A stretch of 64,000 bases of DNA from Indiicoccus explosivorum (GTDB taxonomy: Bacteria; Bacillota; Bacilli; Bacillales_A; Planococcaceae). How positions within the stretch are numbered: position 1 is the stretch's first letter; every line of letters starts with the position of its first letter. Shown piece by piece: positions 38,259 through 47,642 of this stretch. The DNA lies in NCBI RefSeq assembly GCF_002167005.1, contig NZ_NHTN01000007.1, positions 1 to 64,000 on the forward strand. The letters are read 5' to 3'. The translations under genes were made by a program, and so were the position numbers. Under the pieces are notes generated by a model. That model made no database searches, was not told the DNA's origin, and was given only the letters and a program-made list of their open reading frames with translations.

Positions 38259-38294
38259 AACGTAAACCTCCCTTTTTGAATAGAAATAAATGAA

Positions 38295-39389
38295 TTACAT
38301 GTCATCTTCGACAGTCAGACCGAACAGATAAGCTGCCAGTGCGTCCAGTTCCTCTTCCGAGAAGGCTTCGCCTTCACGGCCGGGCAGGCTGCCGGGATCC
38401 GGCATCAAGTTCCCCGGTTTGTACTCCTGAGGTTCTGAAATCCACTTTTTCAAGTTCTCTTCCGAATGCGGCAGATAGCCTGCAATCCGGTTCCGGTCCC
38501 CGAACGTCGCAAGGTTCGGTGCGATGCCGCCCGTTGTGCCGGCTCCTGAAGTTGCGTGGCAGGCGATACAGCTCTGTTCGAACAGCTCCTGGCCTTCCTG
38601 CGCAAGTTCGCCTTCAGCTTCTCCAGTGGATTCCTGCATTGCAGCTACCCAAGCCTGGAATTCCGCTTCATCCAGCGCTTTCACTTTAAAGTCCATCAGC
38701 GCGTGGGAAGGACCGCACAATTCTGCGCATTTTCCATAGAACACGCCATCTTCGAGATCAGCGGATTCTTCATCGAAAGTCAGATAGAATGTGTTGACAC
38801 CGTCAGTGTTGGCATCCGTTTTCCCGCCGATGGAAGGAACCCAGAACGAGTGCTTCACGTCTGCGGCAGTCAGATTGAAATAGACCGGCTCATCCGTCGG
38901 CACGACCAGTTCCTGTGCGGTCACGATGCCGAGATCCGGATAAGCGAATTCCCACCAATACAGTTTAGCCGTTACATCCACTGTCACACTTGCTGGAGTT
39001 CCTTCCGCGTCGACCACTCCCATATCATCCACATCCGCCAACTGATATGTAACTGCCACTGTCGGCACAGCAAGGAACAGGACGATGGCAATCGGGATTG
39101 CAGTCCAGATGAACTCAAGCCGCTTGCTTCCTTCCACCTGCTCAGGGATTACGTCTTCCCCCACTTTTTTCCGGCGGAATTTAATGATCGCTAAAACATA
39201 AATGATAGAAACGACGATGATGACAAATACCATGACGCCAGTGGATAACAGCAGCAAGTCAAATTGATCCTCAGCCACTTGGCCTGCAGGCTGGAGCGTC
39301 GAAATCTGCTCTTCTCCGCAGGCTGCCAAAAAGGCCATCAGTGCGGCTGCCAGTCCGAATAAACGCCACTTTTTAAGACCTCTCATCAT
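38295..39389 (-). CDS. ctaC: caa3 oxidase subunit II with cytochrome c domain
   Basis: 364 residues: lipoprotein signal with LAAC (Cys24), two transmembrane helices (~48-70, 92-115), the CuA domain with ligands His180, Cys221, Cys225, His229 and Met232, and a fused cytochrome c domain with CIACH at 274-278 and Met329 as likely sixth heme ligand. This fusion defines caa3 oxidase, which takes electrons directly from cytochrome c carried on the subunit. First gene of the ctaCDEF run; ctaB is 56 bp upstream. Confidence 0.98.
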   Translation of the reverse strand: MMRGLKKWRLFGLAAALMAFLAACGEEQISTLQPAGQVAEDQFDLLLLSTGVMVFVIIVVSIIYVLAIIKFRRKKVGEDVIPEQVEGSKRLEFIWTAIPIAIVLFLAVPTVAVTYQLADVDDMGVVDAEGTPASVTVDVTAKLYWWEFAYPDLGIVTAQELVVPTDEPVYFNLTAADVKHSFWVPSIGGKTDANTDGVNTFYLTFDEESADLEDGVFYGKCAELCGPSHALMDFKVKALDEAEFQAWVAAMQESTGEAEGELAQEGQELFEQSCIACHATSGAGTTGGIAPNLATFGDRNRIAGYLPHSEENLKKWISEPQEYKPGNLMPDPGSLPGREGEAFSEEELDALAAYLFGLTVEDDM

Positions 39390-39445
39390 AGCTTTTTCAA
39401 ACCTCTCTTTCGAATTGGATAAATTCTTGCCGCAAAACTTTCATG

Positions 39446-40363
39446 TCAGACGAATAAAGCGAAAATGATCATCGATACAAACAGGATCGTCATGTAGTTC
39501 AGGGAATAGACGAACATCTGCATCGCCCATTTCAGGTCATTCTCCGCCCGGAAGCCTCGGATGGCAAGCAGGAACCAGCCGATGTTCAGCACCGTCGCCA
39601 ACACAAGGAATCCCGTTCCGAGATCCGCAAGCAGGAAAGGCAGCGGGAACAGCAGTACCACCCACAGAAGCATGGATTTTTTAGTGCGTGCAAACCCTTT
39701 GATCACCGGCAGCATAGGAATTCCCGCTGCCCGGTATTCTTCCGTGCGTTTCATCGCCAATGCGTAGAAATGGGGCGGCTGCCAAATGAACATGATCAAA
39801 AACAGCGCCAGCGCCCCGAAACCGAGCGACGGTTCGACCGCAGCCCAGCCGATCAGCGGCGGAATGGCCCCCGATATGCTGCCTACGACCGTGTTGCTCA
39901 CGTGGCGGCGTTTTGACCACATGCTATACAGCACGACATAAGCCAATATTCCGGCAATACCCCATAATCCTGCAGCCGTTGATGCAGAAAACAGCAACAC
40001 TTCGCCTGCAACAATGAAAGACAGCGAAATCGCCAGGACGGTGCCGGGTTTGAATCTGCCAGTAACTGTCGGCCTGGCTTTCTTACTGGCCATGACCGGA
40101 TCAATATCCTGATCGATATAATTGTTCATCGCCGCTGAACCGGCGATGATCAGGGCAGAACCCAGCATCGTGAATACGAGCAGGTCCAGTTCCTGGAGAA
40201 AGTGTCTCCCGGAAAACTGGAATGCCAGCCACAGTCCGGTGAAGACAGTGATCAAATTGGAGTTGACGATTCCGATTTTGATCAATGCCAAAAAGTCCCT
40301 GAGGAAAGTTGCTGATTCCGCTTTCGCTGATTGCGGAGCGGACAGCGACCGGCCGTTGGACAT
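39446..40363 (-). CDS. ctaB: Protoheme IX farnesyltransferase
   Basis: Converts heme B to heme O with farnesyl diphosphate. About 305 residues from the ATG at 40361-40363 (SD AAAGGAGGAGG); nine transmembrane helices with NNYIDQDIDPVMASKKARPT, the Asp-rich prenyl diphosphate site, and YSMWSKRRHVSNTVVGSISG. It lies just before ctaC on the same strand and opposite ctaA, with which it forms heme A. Confidence 0.97.
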   Translation of the reverse strand: MSNGRSLSAPQSAKAESATFLRDFLALIKIGIVNSNLITVFTGLWLAFQFSGRHFLQELDLLVFTMLGSALIIAGSAAMNNYIDQDIDPVMASKKARPTVTGRFKPGTVLAISLSFIVAGEVLLFSASTAAGLWGIAGILAYVVLYSMWSKRRHVSNTVVGSISGAIPPLIGWAAVEPSLGFGALALFLIMFIWQPPHFYALAMKRTEEYRAAGIPMLPVIKGFARTKKSMLLWVVLLFPLPFLLADLGTGFLVLATVLNIGWFLLAIRGFRAENDLKWAMQMFVYSLNYMTILFVSMIIFALFV

Positions 40364-40711
40364 AAAACCTCCTCCTTTCATTGTTGCAAGCTGATTCCGC
40401 TAAACCTAACTATATCGAATTCCAGGCCAATTTTCTACATGCAACTAGTAAATCACGGGAAAAGCGGGGATTTTCGACTGATTTTGCGGGGATATACACC
40501 TCTCATGATACAGGAAGGACCCCCTTTTTTTAACATGGAAACCGCTGCGTTTATGAACAGTTTGTGAAGGGGCGAAGACATTTGTCCATTTCTTGAAACT
40601 TCCCCTGCCGTCCCGTTTTCCATTGTTTTTTGAAATCACTTCCGATATTATCGAGTATGCAGAACCGTTTAATGACAGACGTCCACTCGGTCTGTTTTGA
40701 CAGAAAAGTAG
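40364..40711. other. 348-bp divergent spacer between ctaB and ctaA
   Basis: Holds the ctaA promoter (40623-40651) and presumably that of ctaB. No ResD or CcpA site could be recognised with confidence. No convincing open frame lies within. Confidence 0.6.
40623..40651 (+). promoter_or_regulatory. Candidate ctaA promoter
   Basis: TTGTTT (40623-40628), 17 bp, TATTAT (40646-40651), 69 bp before the chosen ctaA start. Both boxes have one or two mismatches. Confidence 0.5.
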
Positions 40712-40720
40712 GTGACGTGC

Positions 40721-41638
40721 GTGCACGGAAAACGGCATAATTATTTGAAATGGCTGGCAGTCGCCGCGACTGTCGGCATGCTCCTGATTTTGCTCGGCGG
40801 TGCTCTTGTGACGAAGACCGAAAGCGGGCTGGGCTGCGGCAGGCATTGGCCCGGATGCAACGGTGAGCTCATTCCTTCTGAGATAACCGCAGAAGTCCTG
40901 ATCGAATTTTCGCATCGCCTTGTCACAGGAGCGGTCGGCATCCTGATTGTCGCGCTGGCTGTCTGGGCCTGGCGGGCTTACGGACATATCCGCGAAACTA
41001 AATTTCTCGCTGTGATGGCGGTCTTCTTCCTTGTGCTCCAGGCATTGATCGGAGCTGCCCAAGTGTTATGGGGGCAAGGGGATTTCATACTGGCGCTCCA
41101 TTTCGGCATTTCCCTGCTGTCGTTCGCGTCGGTGTTTCTGCTGACACTGCTCATTTTCGAGGTCGACAAAAAGTTCAATGCAGAGAATTTGCGGATCGGC
41201 CGAAAACTGCGGATGCATACGATCGGGGTTTCCCTGTATTCATACCTTGTCATCTATACAGGGGCTCTCGTCCGCCATACCGAGTCAAGTCTCATTTGCG
41301 CAGATTGGCCGCTTTGCAGGAACGATGAATTCGCCCTTCCCCGGAATATGTTCGAATGGGTGCAGATGGGCCACCGCTTCGCTGCCGCCTTGATCGTCGT
41401 TTGGCTCGGCTATATCGCCTGGCATGCGATGCGGGATTATAAAGCCAGCAAAGTGATCCGGTCCGGGTGGCTGACCGCGTTCATCCTCGTCCTGATGCAG
41501 GCGACGACTGGCATGCTCGTGGTGCTGACACAACTCAATCTCGCTGTATCCCTTCTCCATTCGCTTTTCATATCACTGCTGTTCGGCCTTCTCTGCTATA
41601 TGGTCCTTCTCGTTTCGAGGGGACGGCAGCTTTCCTGA
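40721..41638 (+). CDS. ctaA: Heme A synthase
   Basis: Oxidises heme O to heme A for the caa3 oxidase. About 305 residues, eight transmembrane helices, with the two redox-active cysteine pairs of the Bacillus type (CGRHWPGC and CADWPLC) and heme-ligand regions EFSHRLVTG and WVQMGHRFAAALI. The frame opens with GTG at 40712; the GTG at 40721 has a better-spaced SD (AGTAGGTG at 6-7 nt) and is chosen. Transcribed divergently from ctaB. Confidence 0.95.
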   Translation: MHGKRHNYLKWLAVAATVGMLLILLGGALVTKTESGLGCGRHWPGCNGELIPSEITAEVLIEFSHRLVTGAVGILIVALAVWAWRAYGHIRETKFLAVMAVFFLVLQALIGAAQVLWGQGDFILALHFGISLLSFASVFLLTLLIFEVDKKFNAENLRIGRKLRMHTIGVSLYSYLVIYTGALVRHTESSLICADWPLCRNDEFALPRNMFEWVQMGHRFAAALIVVWLGYIAWHAMRDYKASKVIRSGWLTAFILVLMQATTGMLVVLTQLNLAVSLLHSLFISLLFGLLCYMVLLVSRGRQLS

Positions 41639-41645
41639 ACAGCAT

Positions 41646-41686
41646 AAAACCGGCAGGCGCTACCCCAGTGCCTGCCGGTTTTTTCT
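41646..41686. terminator. Bidirectional terminator between ctaA and pyc
   Basis: 11-bp stem (41648-41658 with 41670-41680), loop of 11, T6 on the right and AAAA on the left. Confidence 0.9.
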
Positions 41687-41725
41687 ATGCTGAGAATGGA
41701 TTTGATCCGTATATCACCGCCGGAT

Positions 41726-44700
41726 TCAGTGCCGCTCCATTTCGATGAGGAGGTCCCCTGTCGAGATGCCATCATTCGGTCCGACGTGGATTTCGGTCAC
41801 GATACCGTCGAACGGTGCCTGTACAGTCGTCTCCATTTTCATTGCTTCCGTGACAAGGAGATGATCCCCTCTTCTTACTTTCGCCCCTTTTTCAGTCACG
41901 ACTTTCAGCACAGTGCCCGGCATCGTCGCGCCGATGTGACTGTCGTCAGCCGGATTCGCCTTAAGATGCGCAGTGCTGTCCGTCTCGATGGTCATGTCTT
42001 GGATATTGACTTCCCTCGGCTGACCGTTCAGTTCAAAATAAATGGTGCGCAGTCCATTTTTCTGCGGCTCTCCGATGGAAACGAGCTTGATCATCAGCGT
42101 CTTCCCTTTTTCGATCTCCACTTCAATCTCTTCTCCCAGCCGCATGCCGTATAGGAATGTGAGCGTATCAAGCACGGAAATGTTGCCGAACTGCTCATAC
42201 GTCGCGGAATATTGATCGAAGACTTTCGGATAAAGGGCATATGCCAGCACTTCATGACTCGTGACGGGACGATCCAGCTTCCGGTACAGTTCTTCTTTGA
42301 TCGCTTCGAAATCAGCCGGCTCCAAGAGCTCGCCCGGACGGACGGTGATCGGCTCGCGCCCCTTCAGGATGACTTTCTGGAGCGCTTGCGGGAAGCCGCC
42401 GTACGGCTGACCGATATAGCCTTCAAAAAATTCGATGACCGAATCGGGGAAGTCGAGCGATTCACCTTTTTCAAGGACACTTTGTTCATCCAGGTTATTC
42501 TGTACCATGAAAAGCGCCATATCCCCCACGACTTTCGAAGACGGTGTCACTTTTACGACATCTCCGAATAAGAGATTGACCCGGGAATACATCTTTTTGA
42601 CTTCTTCCCACTTCGCCCCGAGACCGACCGCCTTCGCCTGCTGCTGCAGGTTGGAATACTGACCGCCCGGCATTTCATGGACATAGATTTCTGAATGCGG
42701 ACTGTTCATACCGCTCTCAAAGTCGTGGTAGTACTTCCGGACATCCTCCCAGTAACGGGACAGCTTTTCAAGCGATCCGACATCCGATCGCACTTCCCGC
42801 CCGCTGCCATCCATTGCATAGAACAAGGTGCTTGCGGAAGGCTGGGACGTCAAACCGGCCATCGAGCTGAGTGCGGTATCCACGATGTCCGCTCCCGCTT
42901 CGATCGCCCGTGCATACAAGTAAATGCCATTTCCGCTCGTATCGTGCGTATGCAGATGGATCGGAAGCGAGACAGTCTCTTTCAATTCTGAAATGAGCCG
43001 GTACGCCGCTTCCGGTTTCAGGAGCCCCGCCATATCTTTTATTGCCAGAATATGGGCGCCGGTGTCTTCCAGCGCTTTCGCCATTTCCTTGTAGTATGAA
43101 ACGGTGTATTTATCCCTCGTCGGATCGAGAATGTCTCCTGTATAACAGATAGCCGCTTCCGCCACTTTTCCTGATGCCCGCACTTCATCGATCGCGGTTT
43201 CCATCCCCTTCAGCCAGTTCAGGGAATCAAAGATTCGGAACACGTCAATTCCGGCTTCCCCCGATCTGCGGATAAACTCCCGGATCACATTGTCGGGGTA
43301 ATTTTTGTAACCGACCGCGTTCGCCCCTCTGAACAGCATCTGGAACAGGACGTTCGGGATATCCTTCCGGAGCTGGATGAGCCGCTGCCACGGATCTTCT
43401 TTCAGGAACCGGTAAGAGACATCGAATGTGGCACCTCCCCACATTTCGAGGGAAAAGAGATCCGGCTGGAGCCGGGCGGTCTCTTTTGCTATCTCGAACA
43501 TATCATACGACCGGACACGTGTCGCCAGAAGTGACTGATGTGCATCCCGCAGTGTCGTGTCTGTCAGGAGGACATCTTTTTGGTCCTTCACCCACTTCAT
43601 AAGACCTTCAGCGCCTTCACGCTCCAGAATCTGTTTTGTCCCTTCCGGCACCGGCTGTCTGAGATCCGTTTCCGGCTTGCGCGGCATCGCGTGGATCGGT
43701 TTGTTCGTTTTTTCGATTCCCGGAAAGCCGTTGATCGTCACATTCCCGATATAGCTCAGCAGCTTCGTTCCACGATCTTTCCGGACCGGGAACATGAACA
43801 GTTCCGGTGTGGAGTCGATGAATCCGGTATCGAACTCACCGCTGAGGAAGCTCTCGTGCTTGACCACGTTCTCGAGGAACGGAATATTCGTTTTGATGCC
43901 CCGGATCCGGAACTCCTGCAGATTCCGGTCCATTTTTGCGGCAGCTTCCCGGAAGGACAGCGCCCATGTCGATACTTTGACGAGGAGCGAGTCGTAATAC
44001 GGCGTAATGACCGCCCCCTGGAACCCGTTCCCCGCATCCAGCCGGACACCGAAGCCGCCGCCTGGGCGATAGACCATCAGTTTGCCGGTATCGGGCATGA
44101 ATCCATTCAGCGGATCTTCCGTTGTGACACGGGACTGGATCGCATGTCCGAACAGGGGGATCTTCCCCTGTTCGGGAATGCCGATTTCCTGTGAATGAAG
44201 ACTGTGCCCTTCCGCCACTTTTATCTGCGCATGCACGATATCGATTCCTGTAACCATTTCCGTGATGGTATGTTCCACCTGGATCCTCGGATTCACTTCA
44301 ATGAAATAGAAGTCTTCCCCCGCCACCAGGAACTCCACTGTTCCGGCATTTATGTAGCCGACATTGTCCATCAGTTTCACAGCAGCTTCACATATCCGGT
44401 CCCTGAGCGCCTCCGATAAAGAGTTTGACGGCGCTATTTCCACGACTTTCTGATGACGGCGCTGAATCGAGCAGTCCCGTTCGTAGAGGTGAATGATGTT
44501 TCCGTCTTTATCTCCCAAAATCTGCACTTCGATATGCTTCGGCCGGCTGATGAATTTTTCAGCGTACATTTCATCGGAGCCGAAAGCCGCTTTCGCTTCG
44601 GATTTGGCCCGGTCGAAAGCTTCGGGCAGTTCCTCTGCGCTCTTCACGATCCGCATGCCGCGTCCGCCGCCGCCGAGAGCCGCTTTGATCATGATTGGAA

Positions 44701-45166
44701 ACCCGGCCTGACCGGCGAAACGCTGGACTTCCTCAAGCGAAGCGATGGGTCCGTCAGTTCCCGGAATGACCGGTATACCCGCCTGCACCGCCTGATCGCG
44801 CGCTTTGACCTTGTCCCCGAATATATCGAGATGATGGGAGGAAGGACCGATGAATATGATCCCTTCCTCTTCACAGCGCCGGGCGAAGCTTTCGTTCTCT
44901 GCCAGGAAGCCGTATCCCGGATGGATGGCATCCGCACCGGAATCTTTTGCGATTTCAATTATGCCTTCAATATCGAGATAGGCATCGATCGGTTTTTTTC
45001 CTTCCCCCACCAGGTAGGACTCATCCGCCTTATAGCGGTGGAAAGACCCGCTGTCCTCTCTTGAATAAATCGCAACTGTCCGAAGATTCAGTTCAGTACA
45101 GGCGCGGAAAATCCGTATTGCGATTTCTCCGCGGTTAGCAACCAGTATCTTTTTGATTTTCTCCAA
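41726..45166 (-). CDS. pyc: Pyruvate carboxylase
   Basis: Biotin enzyme that makes oxaloacetate from pyruvate and bicarbonate to refill the TCA cycle. 1146 residues in the order biotin carboxylase (~1-450, IKKILVANRGEIAIRIFRAC and EVNPRIQVEHTITEMVTG), carboxyltransferase (~530-800, LLTDTTLRDAHQSLLATRVR), allosteric linker and C-terminal biotinyl domain (VTEAMKMETTV). This is the single-chain form of Firmicutes. It follows ftsW by 15 bp and is probably co-transcribed with it. Confidence 0.99.
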   Translation of the reverse strand: MEKIKKILVANRGEIAIRIFRACTELNLRTVAIYSREDSGSFHRYKADESYLVGEGKKPIDAYLDIEGIIEIAKDSGADAIHPGYGFLAENESFARRCEEEGIIFIGPSSHHLDIFGDKVKARDQAVQAGIPVIPGTDGPIASLEEVQRFAGQAGFPIMIKAALGGGGRGMRIVKSAEELPEAFDRAKSEAKAAFGSDEMYAEKFISRPKHIEVQILGDKDGNIIHLYERDCSIQRRHQKVVEIAPSNSLSEALRDRICEAAVKLMDNVGYINAGTVEFLVAGEDFYFIEVNPRIQVEHTITEMVTGIDIVHAQIKVAEGHSLHSQEIGIPEQGKIPLFGHAIQSRVTTEDPLNGFMPDTGKLMVYRPGGGFGVRLDAGNGFQGAVITPYYDSLLVKVSTWALSFREAAAKMDRNLQEFRIRGIKTNIPFLENVVKHESFLSGEFDTGFIDSTPELFMFPVRKDRGTKLLSYIGNVTINGFPGIEKTNKPIHAMPRKPETDLRQPVPEGTKQILEREGAEGLMKWVKDQKDVLLTDTTLRDAHQSLLATRVRSYDMFEIAKETARLQPDLFSLEMWGGATFDVSYRFLKEDPWQRLIQLRKDIPNVLFQMLFRGANAVGYKNYPDNVIREFIRRSGEAGIDVFRIFDSLNWLKGMETAIDEVRASGKVAEAAICYTGDILDPTRDKYTVSYYKEMAKALEDTGAHILAIKDMAGLLKPEAAYRLISELKETVSLPIHLHTHDTSGNGIYLYARAIEAGADIVDTALSSMAGLTSQPSASTLFYAMDGSGREVRSDVGSLEKLSRYWEDVRKYYHDFESGMNSPHSEIYVHEMPGGQYSNLQQQAKAVGLGAKWEEVKKMYSRVNLLFGDVVKVTPSSKVVGDMALFMVQNNLDEQSVLEKGESLDFPDSVIEFFEGYIGQPYGGFPQALQKVILKGREPITVRPGELLEPADFEAIKEELYRKLDRPVTSHEVLAYALYPKVFDQYSATYEQFGNISVLDTLTFLYGMRLGEEIEVEIEKGKTLMIKLVSIGEPQKNGLRTIYFELNGQPREVNIQDMTIETDSTAHLKANPADDSHIGATMPGTVLKVVTEKGAKVRRGDHLLVTEAMKMETTVQAPFDGIVTEIHVGPNDGISTGDLLIEMERH

Positions 45167-45181
45167 AAAACATCCCCGCCT

Positions 45182-46348
45182 TTATTCTTTTGATTTCTCG
45201 TATTTGTGGAACATGGAAACATTCAGAAGGATCCCCATAGCTAACGATAGCAAAACGATCGATGTTCCGCCATAGCTGATGAACGGCAGCGGAACTCCGG
45301 TCAGCGGAATGATTCCTGTCAGACCGCCCAAGTTCACGAAACTTTGGATGCCGATCATGCTTCCGACCCCGGCCGCCAGCATCCGGGCGAGCGGATCTTT
45401 GGTGGTCATGGCGATGGACAAGGCTTTAAGGACGATGAACGACAGCCCGCCGATGACGAACAGGACACCGAACAAGCCGAGTTCTTCGGCGATGACCGCC
45501 ATGATGAAATCTGTATGCGGTTCCGGCAGGTAGCCGAGTTTCTGAACGGATTGCCCAAGTCCGCGGCCGGTCAGGCCCCCCGAACCGATCGCCAAGTACC
45601 CGTTAACAATCTGAAGACCATAATCGAGTTCATGTTCGAACGGATTCAGGAACGCATCGATCCGTCCGAGCCGCTTCTCTGTAAAGATCCGGTCACCCGC
45701 GAACAGCATCATGGGGACGATGAACAGTGCGATGGCGGTCACGACGATCCCTGCAAGCCGCATGAACACTTTGAAGCGGATTCCGCTTGCCGCCATGACG
45801 CACAGTCCGATGAGGCCGATGAGCATCATCGTCCCGATATCCGGTTCCAGGAACACGAGGAACATGGCAGACGTCAGGACGATGACCGGCGGAATGATTC
45901 CCTGATTCAGCTGGTTGATCGTACCGTTGTCATACTTGTTCGCAAACACACCGGCCAGATAAAGGATGATCCCGATTTTCGCGACTTCCGACGGCTGCAT
46001 ATTCACGAGCCCGAGATTGATCCAGCTCTGTGCGCCCCCGTTCGCTTCCCCGATGAAGTGAACGAGGATCAGCCCCGTGAAAATGACACCGAGGATGATC
46101 ATCATCATCCGCCGGTCCCGGAAGTGCTTGTAAGGGAAGATAGCGGCCGCAGCAAACACAGGCAGCGAAATGGTCAGATTCATCAGCTGCCGTATAAAGT
46201 AATGGTTGGGCGATTCCCCGAGAAAATTATAAGCCCACGCGATGCTGGCGCTGTAGATCATGACCAGGCCGAATACCGATAGGGCGGCATATGTAAGGAT
46301 CAGCGGATAGTCGATATGCCGTCTGAAATTCATCAAATATGTTTTCAT
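45182..46348 (-). CDS. ftsW: FtsW, lipid II-polymerising division protein
   Basis: SEDS-family glycosyltransferase working with PBP2B at the septum. About 388 residues and ten transmembrane helices, with the family segments IGEANGGAQSWINLGLVNMQPSE (in two pieces) and GRGLGQSVQKLGYLPEPHTDFI and FISYGGTSIV. Located beside pyc as is B. subtilis ylaO, not in the division cluster. The ATG at 46346-46348 is taken as start (the frame's first ATG at 46360 encodes part of the SD). A 7-bp GC stem (46383-46389 with 46408-46414) precedes it. Confidence 0.93.
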   Translation of the reverse strand: MKTYLMNFRRHIDYPLILTYAALSVFGLVMIYSASIAWAYNFLGESPNHYFIRQLMNLTISLPVFAAAAIFPYKHFRDRRMMMIILGVIFTGLILVHFIGEANGGAQSWINLGLVNMQPSEVAKIGIILYLAGVFANKYDNGTINQLNQGIIPPVIVLTSAMFLVFLEPDIGTMMLIGLIGLCVMAASGIRFKVFMRLAGIVVTAIALFIVPMMLFAGDRIFTEKRLGRIDAFLNPFEHELDYGLQIVNGYLAIGSGGLTGRGLGQSVQKLGYLPEPHTDFIMAVIAEELGLFGVLFVIGGLSFIVLKALSIAMTTKDPLARMLAAGVGSMIGIQSFVNLGGLTGIIPLTGVPLPFISYGGTSIVLLSLAMGILLNVSMFHKYEKSKE

Positions 46349-46430
46349 GTGATACCTCATTCTGTTCTGAAAAAGTAGTGATGCCCGCCCTGTTCCTTTC
46401 CGGCCGCGGCGGGCCGCTAAGCGATATTAG

Positions 46431-46467
46431 TAAAAAAACCCAAACTGGTCGGTTTGAGTTTTTTTAT
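46431..46467. terminator. Bidirectional terminator between ftsW and ylaN
   Basis: Stem 46438-46445 with 46452-46459, with A7 on one side and T7 on the other. On the minus strand it ends the ylaN transcript. Confidence 0.85.
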
Positions 46468-46748
46468 CATTTATTCGTATACGCTTCGTGAAGGATCGAA
46501 AGTTTCTTCTCGAGAGTATCAATCAGCTGTTTGCCTTCTTCCCGGTCGATCAGGCCCAGCTTGACGGCAAAATCGATTTCACGAGACAGGCCGAACATCT
46601 GCGTGTCCAGCACCTCTTCATAGAGCGGGCACTGAGGCATCGTCAAGTGGTCCATCTGGACCTTGATGAGCTGCTCGATCTTTTCGGCATCCGCTTTGAG
46701 GAGTTCTGCCGCCTTCAGCTGATACGACTGTTCCTTTGTATGTTCCAT
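46467..46748 (-). CDS. ylaN: YlaN (DUF1507) iron-responsive helper
   Basis: 93 residues, all-helical, with the family pattern [22 protein letters not shown] and [15 protein letters not shown]. YlaN is known to bind Fur in staphylococci and Bacillus and to be needed under iron limitation. It has its own promoter and terminator. Confidence 0.93.
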   Translation of the reverse strand: MEHTKEQSYQLKAAELLKADAEKIEQLIKVQMDHLTMPQCPLYEEVLDTQMFGLSREIDFAVKLGLIDREEGKQLIDTLEKKLSILHEAYTNK

Positions 46749-46795
46749 GAGGACGCCCCCATATCTGATATTTCTTCTCAGTGTTGCTTGACTAA

Positions 46796-46824
46796 AGTGT
46801 ATCTTTAAACCCCTTAAATTGCAA
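46796..46824 (-). promoter_or_regulatory. Promoter of ylaN
   Basis: TTGCAA (46819-46824), 17 bp, TACACT (46796-46801), 48 bp before the ylaN ATG. Confidence 0.65.
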
Positions 46825-46853
46825 GCCGGTTTCCGGCAGCGGCCTGAATCCCT

Positions 46854-46881
46854 TTGTCGTTTTGGCTGAAACAGGTATACT
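46854..46881 (+). promoter_or_regulatory. Promoter of the 46921 gene and ylaI
   Basis: TTGTCG (46854-46859), 16 bp, TATACT (46876-46881), 40 bp before the ATG. Confidence 0.65.
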
Positions 46882-46920
46882 GGAAGAAGATTATTACTTT
46901 TTTCTTTTTGGAGGCAATAA

Positions 46921-47436
46921 ATGATGGAAATGATTATCCCGATAACAGGAGCCGTAAAGTTTCAGATTACACTGGATCCCGGCACATGGATCTTCGATGA
47001 CCGGAAAATCGATCTCGATGAGTTCTTTAGCGGCGGCACAGACGAAAAAGATGAAATGGAAGAGTACAAGCGGGCGACCGGCGCTCATTGGTCCCGTGAA
47101 ATAATGGAAGGTGCGGTTTTCCCGCCTACCCTTAAAACAGAACGGAAATTCCAGAAGACTCAGATGCTGACCGGCACATTCGGAATCCGGCTGGAGCCGT
47201 TCCTGAAGAACGCCCAGCCGCTGGAAAACGCGGAAAGAGTGGTTCTTGAGACCGCTGAAGGCGAAGAATCATTCGATCTGGAGACCGCTAAGTCGCTGAT
47301 TCTCAAGTTCAGCCAAAACGGCCAGCCGCTCCGCGAAGACGGACCTGCGTACGCGCTTCTGCCGGATGGTTCGAACGCTGAGGCGCCCATCCGGAACATC
47401 CGTGCCATCCGCGTCGAGCAGGGGCCTGCTGCATGA
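46921..47436 (+). CDS. Uncharacterised conserved protein upstream of ylaI
   Basis: 171 residues, soluble, no signal peptide or metal motif. Features: an acidic patch ([17 protein letters not shown]), then [20 protein letters not shown] and a C-terminal half resembling small beta-barrel or sulfurtransferase-type folds only vaguely. It starts an operon with ylaI and a membrane protein; the overlap with ylaI is 4 bp. By position it could match B. subtilis YlaL, but I cannot confirm that. SD GGAGG at 6 nt. Confidence 0.8.
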   Translation: MMEMIIPITGAVKFQITLDPGTWIFDDRKIDLDEFFSGGTDEKDEMEEYKRATGAHWSREIMEGAVFPPTLKTERKFQKTQMLTGTFGIRLEPFLKNAQPLENAERVVLETAEGEESFDLETAKSLILKFSQNGQPLREDGPAYALLPDGSNAEAPIRNIRAIRVEQGPAA

Positions 47437-47642
47437 GAGTGAAATGTGTAATTTGTGATGGAGTGGAAGAATTGGACGGTTCTTCGCCAGAAGCGAAACG
47501 GCTGAGGAACAGGCCGATCCATACGTATATGTGTGCACCATGCCACGAACGGATTACGCGCCGTACGAATGAACGGATCGCGACCGGCAAATTCCGTTTC
47601 TTGCGGAGTTCCCGCAGAATCGAAGGTGATTTCTATTCATGA
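47433..47642 (+). CDS. ylaI: YlaI, DUF2197 zinc-ribbon protein
   Basis: 69 residues with two CxxC pairs (Cys5, Cys8, Cys34, Cys37), a four-cysteine zinc ribbon, and a basic C-terminal half (KFRFLRSSRRIEG) that could bind nucleic acid. Overlaps both neighbours by 4 bp, so the three genes are translationally coupled. Confidence 0.92.
   Translation: MRVKCVICDGVEELDGSSPEAKRLRNRPIHTYMCAPCHERITRRTNERIATGKFRFLRSSRRIEGDFYS

Noticed and set aside
40530-40560. CcpA (cre) site upstream of ctaA
   Set aside because: The TGGAAACCGCTGCG stretch does not keep the central CG spacing of the cre consensus.
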